Source: Marsupella aquatica
Taxonomy: Eukaryota > Marchantiophyta
NCBI GenBank assembly: GCA_973895155.1
Contig: OZ316894.1
Span: forward strand, 17,112,001-17,176,000
Length of the DNA stretch: 64,000 nt
Reading direction: 5' to 3'
Shown here: positions 1 to 10,265 of the stretch, in pieces
Layout of the letters: the number at the start of each line of letters is the position of its first letter
Position numbering within the stretch: the first letter of the stretch is position 1
Position numbers and translations under genes: made by a program
The notes under the pieces: generated by a model
The model's input: the letters and a program-made list of their open reading frames with translations, nothing else
What the model was told of the DNA's origin: nothing
Database searches by the model: none

Positions 1-1
1 G

Positions 2-2806
2 CCCGTTGCCTCTATGTATGTCATAGAGTTTCAAAAGCGTAGGTTGCCCCATGCCCACATGTTGATCATTTTGGCAGAGCAGCACAAGATTTGCACCCCT
101 GACGAGGTGGATGAGTTGGTGTGTGCGGAGATCCCAGATAGAGTAAAATATCCAAGACTTCATGAGACGATAACCAAGTGCATGGTCCATGGTCCATGTG
201 GCATAGGTTATCCAAACTCGCCTTGCATGGAAGATGGGAAGTGCACTAAGAAATATCCTCGCGAATTCTCCTTAGAGACACAATTTGGGGACGGAGGCTA
301 TCCTTTGTATCGGAGAAGAGACAATGGCCAGTCATTCAGCAAGGACAGTAATGGATTTAGGTTTGACAATAGGTGGGTTGTTCCCTATAGCCCATACTTG
401 AGCATGAAATACAATGCTCACATTAACGTGGAGATTTGTTGTTCCATTAAGGCGATTAAGTACTTATACAAGTATGTATATAAGGGGCATGATCGGGCGA
501 CGGTGGAAGTTGGAGAGTCACGGGATGAAATCAAAACACATCTTGATGCCCGTTACGTGTCTGCGGCGGAAGGGACGTGGCGGATTTTCCAATTTAAGAT
601 GGCAGAGAGTAGTACTTCTGTCCAACGTCTACAAGTGCATTGTGAAAGGGAGCAGACAGTGATGTTCAATGAAGATGCAAACATCATAGACGTGGTTGAA
701 AGGGAGTCGGACAGGGACACCACTTTGACAGGATGGTTCAAGACAAATGAAATGTTTGAATCGGCACGCCATGTCACGTACACTAATTTCCCTCAAGAAT
801 GGACGTGGAACAAGGCTCTACGGAAATGGTCTCCGCGTCAGCAAGGGTTTAGCATTGGGCAAATGTACTTTGTGGCACCATCGGCTGGGGAGAGATATTA
901 TTTGCGAGCCCTCTTGATTGTTGTCACCGGGGCTCAAAGTTTTGAAGATCTCCGAACTTTTGAGAACGTGGTGCATCCAACGTTCAAAGAGGCCGCCCTC
1001 GCGCGTGGATTGTACGAGAATGATGAAGAGTGGGATAGGTGTCTTGGCGAGGCGGGCCTCATGCAGACCGGCTCACAACTTCGACGATTGTTCATCACCA
1101 TCCTCATCTTTGGCGGCCCCACACAACCCTATGATCTGTGGACAAGTTACGCTTCAAAGTTGAGTGATGATTGTTGTCATCGCCTTCTCAACATGGGTTT
1201 TCTTGAACCCTCGGAAGAACAACAAAGGAGCTTCGCACTGTATTTAATTGGACAGGCATTGCACACCCAAGGGAAGACGTTGGGTGAATTTGGGTTGCCC
1301 CTCCCTTCAGAATAGTTTTGTGAAGATCTGGCGAACACCAATCAATTGATACGGGAGGAGATGTCCTATCGCCAGGAGGATTTGGAACAACAATTGGCTG
1401 AGCAGGAGCCGTTGTTGAATGTTGGGCAACGCACTGCTTACACTGCAATATTGGAGGCGGTTCGGGGTCGTGAGGCTTCCACATTCTTCATAGATGGGCC
1501 AGGAGGGACAGGGAAGACCTTTGTGGAGAATGTTCTTCTACGTAGGGTGCGGGCTGATGGGGACGTAGTGTTGGCTGTGGCCTCTTCGGGAATTGCAGGT
1601 TTGTTGTTGGATGGAGGTCGCACAACACATTCAAGGTTTAAGCTTCCTCTCAATCCCGATGCTCAATCACTATGCAACATGAAGAAGCAAACGGAGCTTG
1701 CTGAATTGTTGCAAAGGACAACATTCATTCTATGGGATGAAGCGCCTATGGTTCATCGACATGCTGTGGAGGCGCTTGATAGGACACTTCGCGACATAAG
1801 AGAAGACAACAGAAAGTTTGGGGGGCTGGTGGTTGCATTTGCAGGGGACTTTCGACAAGTGTTGCCAGTGAAAGCAAGAGCAAGCCGTGTGCAGATTGTG
1901 GGAGGATGCTTGAAGAAATCTCACATTTGGCACTCTATGAAAACATTCAAGCTTATGGAGAATATGCGTGCGCGGGGTACATCCACTTCAATTGAGTTTG
2001 GGAACCAGACTTTCCAAGAATGGCTCCTTCAAGTTGGGGATGATAAATTGCCAAAGCAAGGAGCGTTAAATAACATGATTATGGTCCCGCCATCCATGAC
2101 GGAGAACATTGTTGACACCGACTCCTTGATTCGTGCAATTTATCCATCATTGGAGAATATTGATGACAAGTTCCTAAGCGAGAGAACAATATTGGCGCCA
2201 ACGAACGAGGAGGCGCTGAAGATCAACAGTTCAATATTGGAAGGGCTCGCAGGAGATGCGCACACCTTCTTAAGTATAGATCGCCCCGATCAATTGGAAG
2301 GACGTGACTTTTACCCTACTGAGTTCTTGAATACGCTAACACCTAGTGGTTTGCCTCCGCACAAGCTGGTGCTTAAGGTTGGATGCCCTGTTATTCTTTT
2401 ACGTAATGTTGACTTCACTACAGGATTATGTAACGGGACACGACTCATAGTACGTACAATCAATAGTCGTGTCATAGAGGCGCTGGTTCTTGCAGGCAAA
2501 CATGCAGGGAACATAACGTTCATACCACGTATTCCGTTGACGTCAGATGAGGGACTTCCTTTCATGCTGCGAAGAGTCCAATTCCCGGTTCGAGTGGCAT
2601 ATGCCATGACTATTAATAAGGCACAAGGTCAGACTTTAGAACATGTAGGATTGCAACTTTCTAAGTCGGTTTTCAGTCATGGTCAATTGTATGTTGCCTT
2701 TTCAAGAGCAACATGTCCTACAAGGATAAAAGTGTTACTTCCAGACGATGAAGATGGAGAAGCAAAGTTGACCAAAAATGTTATATATGATGAAGTTCTC
2801 TACTAA
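2..2806 (+). pseudogene. Helitron Rep/helicase (RepHel), partial, one in-frame stop
   Basis: The frame is open from the window edge to 2806 except for one TAG at 1313-1315. The first part matches the Helitron_like_N region: the HUH nuclease motif RLPHAHMLI (about 41-67) and a tyrosine-rich segment YLYKYVYKGHD (about 463-495). The second part is a PIF1-like SF1 helicase: Walker A GPGGTGKT near 1495-1518, Walker B-like LWDEAP near 1730-1750, and the C-terminal INKAQGQTLEHVG and LYVAFSRAT motifs near 2610-2710. The protein would nick and unwind DNA in rolling-circle transposition. Both halves lie in the same frame, so the stop is the only visible lesion; a CAG to TAG change would explain it. The N-terminal part is missing because the window starts inside the gene. 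Confidence 0.9.
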
Positions 2807-2965
2807 ATCAATAACGACCTCATCATGTGTATTCTCTTCAAAATGTATCAAGTGTGAATGTTATTCTTTCACTTTTGTATTAACAACATCTTTTACTTCA
2901 TAATGTCTTTGACTAATTATGACATGTTTTACTTATTGACCATATTGTACTCACAACATTTTTAT

Positions 2966-3310
2966 ACTTAGCCAATTTTTTTCTCAACAACTTCTTGGGC
3001 AGCATAACATCTTTTCTCTCAACACCTCTTGGCCGGCACGACATCTTTTCTCTCCACGTCCTCTTGGCTGGCACAACATCTTTTGTCTCCACGACCGCTT
3101 GGCCGGCATGACATCTTTTCTCTCCATGACCTCTTGGCTGACACAACATCTTTTCTCTCCACGACCGCTTGGCCGGCATGACATCTTTTCTCTACACGAC
3201 TTTTTGGCGGACACGACATCTTTTTTTCTCAACAACATCTTGGCCAACACATTGTTTTTTCTCAACGATATCTTGGCCGACACGACATCTTAGCCGCCAC
3301 GACTTCTTTT
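2966..3310. repeat. 35-bp minisatellite inside the Helitron 3' end
   Basis: Units starting with CTTGG begin at 3028, 3063, 3098, 3133 and 3168, exactly 35 bp apart, with more diverged units on both sides (about nine in all). Each unit carries a version of CTTGGCCGGCACGACATC followed by a T/C-rich stretch. The array ends just before the terminal hairpin. It opens spurious reading frames on both strands because 35 is not a multiple of three; I do not regard these as genes. Confidence 0.9.
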
Positions 3311-3335
3311 GTGCAACGCACGGGTATTGAGCTAG

Positions 3336-4870
3336 TCTATTATAAACATACAAATATTCTTGAGGAAAAAATTGAATTAATTTTGCTTATGCTCATTGAA
3401 CAAACTACTTGAGGCGCTAGAGTAAATTGTGAAGAGCTTAGTCTATATAATTTTATTACCATAAAGGCTAGATAAAGCATACACATACCTAAAAATACCT
3501 TGCATATTTTATATATTTTTAATTGAACTTTAAAAAAATGGTTAAAGTGACTCGCTTGAGGGAAAAAGATATTAAGAGAAGACAACAAGGCTTGCAATCA
3601 ATGTTGATCTGGTTGGTACATGGTATCTTTGGACAAAAATGGGCAGAGGTGGTGCTTTGACAGGGTACTTCTGGATTGGTACATGGTATCTTTGGACAAA
3701 AATGGGCAGAGATGGTGCTTTGAGAGGGTACTTTTGGACAGGCCAACAAAAGTGATAATTTGATATGCTATTTTTGGACACAAGTGCAACAAATAGTATC
3801 CAAGCATATATGTGTGTTTGAGTCAAGTACATCCAAGTTTGGTTTGTCCATGAGATTTCATACACAACCTATCAATCCATCCTGAAGTTATGTTTTTTTG
3901 CCTTGAAAGATCATTTGGAATTCAATTCACAAGGACAGCATACATCTTAAGTTCAAGTAACTAAGATGATGTGAATAAACTAAAACAGTGACATATTTAT
4001 AATTATAATAAAGCAATGGTAAATAAATTAAAACATTTTAGTGGCACATTTTTTGATGGCAGTGTAGGCAAATGCTCATATTCTAATATACCAGTGGGGG
4101 TTTGAGATACTCTTAGGGTGGCTTTACAAGAAGTTGGGGGCAGTTTCCACATTTTTTTTGTATCCAAGATCTGATCAAGGCCATCCATTTGAGAGAAATT
4201 GCTGTTGTTCACTTTACAAAACCTTGGGGGCACTTTCAACCGAACCTGTTACCAATCTTACATGGAATGCAGTGGGGCCCAATTTTTGCTTATGTGGAGC
4301 ACTCTTTTGTCCTAGATTTTAGACCACCTCTCTTGGTGGTCTCTTCTTCTGGCCGCTTGGTCCATTTCTATTTTAAGTCATTTGTAATAAAAAGGAACCC
4401 ACAAGTCCTTCGTAATATATTCTCTTCTCACATTTACAAAGACTTTAGCCAAAGATTAGGTGACATTCAGGTGGAGTGGGTCCTCAATCTGTCTTTTAGT
4501 CAATTGATCTGGCACCATTGGTTGCACTTGGCTTTACAAGACCTTGGGGGCAATAAAAGGACTCAAAAAATGCTTTTAGCCCCGGGACACTATATTTAGT
4601 GTGTGCAAATAATGGCCATCCAGTTTGGGTTGGTAAAAAAACTCCCAAGTGCCCCAGACGTATTGTAAAGTCCTCCTTAGATAAGGTAGTGATGCAGTGT
4701 AGATTGCAACGCGTCGAGCCAGAAGCATTTTCCTTCTTTAGCCTGTCCACGGGATGGAATGGCCACAGTCCTCACTCTCTTGCTCTCCCTCCCTTTCTTG
4801 TCAATTTCAATCTCGTCCTTCTCGCCACATTTGAAGCACCCATCGCAGACGCGCAGCTTCCCAGCCTCCC
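3336..4870. other. Intergenic sequence with a 63-bp direct repeat
   Basis: No gene is recognised between the Helitron end and the repeat block upstream of the small gene at 5318. Two adjacent copies of a 63-bp unit lie at 3613-3675 and 3676-3738; both contain TTGGTACATGGTATC and then GGACAAAAATGGGCAGAG. The rest is AT-rich without convincing reading frames. Confidence 0.6.
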
Positions 4871-5273
4871 AGCGAAGCTGAGAGGAGCAGAACCCATCTC
4901 TCCCTCGCTCGCCAAATCTCAAAGCAACTGAAGAAGTGGTGCAGCGAGTACAGAGTAGCTTTCTTCTCTCGTCAATTCCACTCTGTCTCTCCCCAAAATT
5001 CCAAACAACGAAAGAAGAAGTGGCACAGCGAGCTCAGAGGAGCAGAGCGCGTCCCTCCCTCTTCCTCTCTCAATTTCAAGCAAGCAACGTACGAAGCGGC
5101 CCTCCGAGTAGAGAGTAGCTTTCCTCTCTCGTCCATTCCTCTCTCTTTCTCGCCAAATTTCAAGCAAGCAAACAAAGAAGTGGCCCAGCGAGAACAGAGG
5201 AGCAGAGCTCGTCTCTCCCTCTCCTCGATTTCAGTCTTTTCTCGCCAAATTTCAAGCACAGAGGAGAAGAGCC
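4871..5273 (+). repeat. Two-phase tandem repeat in the presumed promoter/5' leader
   Basis: Five units of about 72-86 bp start near 4871, 4943, 5027, 5103 and 5187. They alternate between a type with CAGAGGAGCAGAGC and a type with AGAGTAGCTTTC. Each has a pyrimidine-rich middle (CTCTCTC) and then a version of TTTCAAGCAAGCAA and GAAGTGG. The array stops about 45 bp before the ATG of the gene at 5318 and is therefore probably transcribed leader or promoter-proximal sequence. Confidence 0.8.
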
Positions 5274-5317
5274 AGGTAGGAAGGAAGGAAGGAAGGAAAG
5301 CAGGCGAGGAATCACTG

Positions 5318-5662
5318 ATGGGATGGTTCGGAGGAGGAAAGAAGAAAGAGGAGGAAAAGGCAGAAGCCAATGTGGCGCCGAAGAAGGAAGAAGTGACCAC
5401 TGTGAGTGGTGAAGGCTTCAGCAATAGCAACGGGACGCTCGAGAATTTGAAAGCGGAGAGCGTGGAGGTTCTCAGACCGGAGCCGACCGGACCACTCCCG
5501 ACGGACGTGAGCGTGTTCGAGTTCGGCACCGCTGGAGCCGGCGGCGACGAGAAGCTGACGCTCGCTGGCTATTGCCCAGTGTCCGATGAGATGGAGCCCT
5601 GCCGCTGGGAAGTCTACCCGGCCGGGCAAGCGGAAGCCCCAGGGTTTCGCATTTTGTTCTGA
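5318..5662 (+). CDS. Small plant protein of unknown function (114 aa)
   Basis: The single frame starts at the ATG at 5318 (MGWFGGGKKKEEEK) and ends at TGA 5660-5662. The upstream in-frame extension has no better start and lies in repeat leader, so I chose this ATG. The N-terminal third is charged (Lys/Glu-rich). The middle is Gly/Pro-rich. The C-terminus has a compact patch, MEPCRWEVYP then APGFRILF, directly at the stop. This ending reminds me of small plant-specific proteins that finish with a Trp-containing patch and an APxFRIVF-like tail (the MEE9-like group); that is a memory-based suggestion, not a verified match. No signal peptide or membrane segment is seen. GC content and codon bias are clearly higher than in the flanks, which supports a real gene. 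Function unknown. Confidence 0.65.
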   Translation: MGWFGGGKKKEEEKAEANVAPKKEEVTTVSGEGFSNSNGTLENLKAESVEVLRPEPTGPLPTDVSVFEFGTAGAGGDEKLTLAGYCPVSDEMEPCRWEVYPAGQAEAPGFRILF

Positions 5663-8600
5663 ATCGCCCTCACTCGCTCTTCAATGTTGACGTGCCAGTC
5701 TGAGATGTATGCAACTTTTTCGGTCGATGTACATTTTTCATCTTATCTTCACTGCACCGATGGAGAACTGTTGAACTCGGATCTTGTCTGTTCTCTTGCC
5801 CATTCCTGCCGATTTATATCAAGTCGCTTGAGGTTCTGGCGAAGCACTAATCGCATGAATTCGGGACAGTCCTTAGTTCGTAGCACATTGTTGAGTAAAG
5901 TTGGGTTTCGTTCATAGCCGTTTTACAATCCTCGCGGAACCAGAGTAGGACGAGTTTCGTTCAATGTCCTACGACGAGGGTATGACGAATATATTCTCGA
6001 CGATTAGTGAAAGGAAGGCATTTGGATTATCAGGTAAGTTTGGTTACCGTTCTACGGGGAAGAATAGTATCAACGTAGGTCGGTGAGGTTTTCTTTGAAT
6101 CTTGTACTTGCCTCAGATTGAGTATTGCGAGATCACGACAGAGTTTGCTGTTTTATGCCGCAGGAAGTTAGGGTTAGAGGAGGGGACTTAGACTCAGGCC
6201 TGTCTTTTTTATATCATCGCCGAAGAATTTTTCTGTGATTTCCGCTGCCTAAAGTTTACTAGTTCTGTGTGAATTATGAATACCCCTAAAGTCTAATCAC
6301 ATATCAGGCCCTAACCTAGCAAACAATATGAAGAAATTCTTGCCTGAAAGCATTTTGCAGCTGAGGTTTTAGTCCTAGTCGATCCAATGGTGGGAGCAGA
6401 CGTTGTTGACTGGGGAGTGAATGTCTATTTAAGGGTTAGACGAGGAACATGTTGACTTTTTTTTATGCCACGGTTTGCGAAATCAGCGTAACGTTCCTGT
6501 TTGTTGGGGAAGACTGAAGTCTCTTGTAGAAGGACGTGGAATTGGATTTCTGTGTAAGACTGGAGACTGTATGATTGATTATCCGAGCTCAGCTGCATTT
6601 TCCACCTCGTAATTGCTAATGAATTCATATATTACTTGAACACCATGAGTACTCATTCTGCCGAGCCGAATTGATACACAAAAACAGGGAAAATAAGTGC
6701 TAGGTGTCACCGATGTGGTAGTCAGTGTGTGTTCGTATAGGCGTGAAGATTAGGTGGCTGAGCAGATCAAGAAATGGTCCGATTCGGTAGAGTGCATCTT
6801 CCATTGTAGTAAACCAACCTGCAAATCGACTCAGAATGCCGTCTTCTAATCTGTTCTTAAGAAGCGCACACAGCCTGGGAAGTTTAACTGTTGTCCTGAC
6901 TTTGAATTCGGAGAGCTTACCCATCTTCTGGTCACTTCTTTGCCCGTTGGGTCTCGAAAACTTCAAGACGTGTCTCCACTCTGGTGAGGAGGCTTTGCTT
7001 GAATTGTCATTCTCAGCAGGAATTGATAACAAGTTAGATGCGCTTGATATCTATCGACAATCGTCCTCCGAGTAGATGAGTAAAGCTCGAATTCGACTGG
7101 TGCAACTTGATTTTTTCGAGTGGCCACCTGAAAATGTATATGTGGGAATCGATGATGAACCTTAAATTGTGAACGTTGTTGAACGCAGCCTGTAATTCAC
7201 ATTGGGTTCCGGAGTTGCGACATCGTGTTCTGATTCCGGACTGGTGGACGTCTGGAGTCTTCGTCGCTGGTCTGTTGTATGTCAGCGGCATCCAACTCAC
7301 CTGATGCAGGCATGAGTCTCTGAGACTGAGTCCAACTCTCAGCTGGGAACGAGGTGGATTTGTGTTTAGATTGGGATTCATTCTAGACCTGTCATATAAT
7401 TACAGGAGTATCTCTGGTGAAATAACTCAGATGCATTTTCTGTTTCTTCCTCTTTGGCAGAGGCCTCCCAGGATCGATTGAGCACTACGAACTGAACAGT
7501 ATACATCTTCGGCCAGTGTAACGCAGCAAAGTTTCTATGACATTTTGTTTTGGGCGTGACTGCAATCTAAATCTGCTTACTCTGGAACTGATGGGTCAGT
7601 GGGTAGAGTTTTCTGATGGGTGCTGCAGCTTGGGGACATCTAAGCTGATTGATTAGACCTTAACCCACAATGACCAGATTCTAACCCATGTGTAACCAAG
7701 TTGTAATCACGGACTGGCAATTCTAAGTTGAGATACATAGCAATTACTGTTTGTGCTTCAGAAATGCTGTAGTGCCTATCTGGGAAATTCTACAATCTTA
7801 GCCGTCTGTCTCGAACATGTATGTGGCGAATTTGTATTTTTTTATTTTGAGTTTTTTATTTATTCAGACTATGCTGTTAATTAGGCACGATCTTTGTAAC
7901 ACTCGACTAACCTTAACCGCAACTTAGTATTGTACTGATCCGAAGTCTTGACCTTAACTCCGTTTGTAGTCCATCTCTTTGGATGCGTTGAGTTCCCATC
8001 ACATTCCTTCAAAAAGGCTGAGACCTGAGACCACAGTGTTCTCAATATCAAGATTGAAGCACTTAGATTAGAGAACTTACATAAATATATGGAAAACGAG
8101 ACAACTGCTCGAGTTCGTCATGTTAAATTCTGGGAGTACGAACGCTATTACATCTTCTGGCGCACTTGAAATTCTTGAGATAGAGAAGTGAATTTTTGAA
8201 TTGATGCGAGTTATCTACTTGAACATTTGTGTTGAGTGCGTACAACAGCACCCAAGGAAGAAACGATATGAGGGAAAATTTGGAACCGAGGCAATTGGGT
8301 GTTGTTTCCATCCAACAACACCTGATTGGATGGAAACAATAAACACAGAGCTGCCAGCAAGGGTGGTGTTACTTATTTTATTTCTCGCCACATCCATAGG
8401 GTCGATGCTTAACAACTTCTAGCAGCAAGTATAAAGAAGGGTTGCGGAGGACAAAGATGAAGAGCAACAGATCCATGCATGCTTTCAAACACTTTTATTC
8501 AAAGTTTACTCTTGGAGACAACAGATATCTCCATGCACTCAAAAAGTACAATCTGATGCCTTATGGAGATCATGAGGTTAGCGACTAACCACAATACTTC

Positions 8601-10265
8601 CCTATTTATTGGAACTGCCATGATTCGTTCAGCTCATGTATAAAGTATGTAAGATGATCTTGTATCCATTACACCTCCCATTTGCGGACTTTTATATTAT
8701 GTATCACATGAGCCATCCATTTCACGAGGTCTACACGACGGATCTCAATGTGGGAAAGAAATTTCTAGAATCCTACCATTCTTCCATTCCAATCATTGTG
8801 AGTTTTCTCAAAATGTGATGTCTAGAGTGAGTATGAGATCGCTAAATATCCACATGAGGATGTGTGAAATTTTCCTTGTCTTAGGATTTAGACTGCAATC
8901 TAGTATGTTATCATTGTATGCAGATAGGACTGTTAAGAAGCTATGTTTGTTGGATTGTGAAACATGGTGCTGGAATCAAAGATTGTGTTGAGTGACTAGT
9001 AACGGTTGTTCCAACATTTCATAATGCAACATCATCAATTGCACTTTTCCAAAGCACATGACATTTCAGGCTATACCTTAATTCTTCCCGATTAGCTAAG
9101 TTTGCATTTCAAGAATAGTTTGGAAAGACGGTTGTTTGGAAATTACATATCACATATTGCTCGAAAAGTCATTGCACACAGGTTTTGCAAACAAGTAAGT
9201 CAACAGAGCATGTTACCACACCTGTTAGCGCAACAAGAACATTTCTAGTCACAATGTAATGCATAGTTGAGATGGACCTGAAGTTTTGTTTTGGGGTGAA
9301 TTCAAAACAATTCATAATCTTGGCGGAAAGTATGGGCAATGTTTAGTGTCTCGATGAATTTTTAGGATTGCTAAAAGTAAACCCTAAATTGTGAAACCTA
9401 ATATACTCATCCGATCCTCTGACCTGTGATAGGAACTTAGAAGAAGTCTCTTCATTGGTCCCAATATCCATCATGCTCTGGTGAATCAAGCTTGTAATAG
9501 GGCTAAGCTGATCCTTAACTTGGAAAAGCTAGAATTTTATGATTATGCATAGTACCATTCTATTGCTCTCAAACCAAGCATTTTCTTCTTCCTTTCTAGA
9601 TGCAACTATTTTATAGCCATTGATGAACTTCAATTGGTCATAAACCTAAATTTCAAATACATGTAACGGGTTTGGTATTTCAGCTTGTCATTTTTCAATG
9701 TCTTTGTTATAAATGGGAGATGATCTTGAACATTCTTCTCGATTGATTTTCTTCTAAGTTGATTCAAGTACTCCATCTCTGTATGGTAATCAAACAAGAG
9801 CGACCAGGCAAGAGAAAATGCTGCAAGCTCAATCTTTGCGACAAGTTCCTGAGTTGAATTTATTTCCGAACCTTTGCATTATGATTGCTCTGTACTTACA
9901 TAATGTTTGTCTAGCTTGTGGCAGTGCAAATAAGGACGAATTGCTCACTCTTCTACATGGGAATATCACTAAAGGCATTGAAGGAAAACTTAATGCACAT
10001 ACTTGGATGGTCCAACTGACATTGAGAGATTCTTCACTACAGCTTGTAGTTAACGAATATGATCATACATCTCTCCATTTGTTGAGACAACAAATTTCAA
10101 TAAAACATTTATCTTTGGAAAATGTGTCAAAATAAGCCTTTTACACATGGCATGACATCACTTTAGTAAGGGGGAGATACACAAATTGGAGACATACAAG
10201 ATTGAATTTAGCAAATAAGTATTTCTTAAAGCTTTGCTGTGTGGAGCAAAAGCAAAGAAGTCATC
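5663..10265. other. Intergenic, about 4.6 kb, no recognised gene
   Basis: I see no conserved protein here. Open frames such as 6836-7075, 8201-8422 and 9818-10135 have no recognisable motifs and no splice context I can defend. A perfect 14-bp inverted repeat (TTGTTTCCATCCAA, arms 8302-8315 and 8326-8339) lies in the middle. The last part should hold the promoter and leader of the gene starting at 10266. Confidence 0.5.
8302..8339. repeat. Perfect 14-bp hairpin
   Basis: TTGTTTCCATCCAA at 8302-8315 is followed by a 10-base loop and its exact reverse complement at 8326-8339. It may be a MITE relic or a chance stem; no target duplication is visible. Confidence 0.7.

Larger units (their letters stand above)
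1..3335 (+). mobile_element. Helitron, 3' portion (5' end lies outside the window)
   Basis: The sequence holds a Rep/helicase reading frame (to 2806), a 35-bp minisatellite and a typical Helitron 3' end. At 3311-3321 the short hairpin GTGC-aac-GCAC is followed by CGGGTATTGAG and then CTAG at 3332-3335, with T as the next base. Helitrons end in CTRR preceded by a hairpin and insert between A and T, so the boundary fits the family. The 5' TC end is not in the window. The element moves by rolling-circle replication. Its only visible gene carries a stop at 1313-1315, so this copy is probably not autonomous unless the stop is suppressed or is a sequencing error. Confidence 0.85.

Noticed and set aside
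2913-3293. Overlapping open frames on both strands (up to 99 aa)
   Set aside because: They are translations of the 35-bp minisatellite; the period is not a multiple of three and no frame is conserved between units.
4919-5629. Minus-strand frames of 82, 185 and 105 codons
   Set aside because: They are antisense to the leader repeat and the small gene; their Leu/Ser/Arg-rich composition reflects the GA-rich plus strand.
9818-10135. Open frame of 105 codons just upstream of the docking-like gene
   Set aside because: No motif, no splice link to the exon at 10266, and it ends in its own stop; kept only as intergenic.
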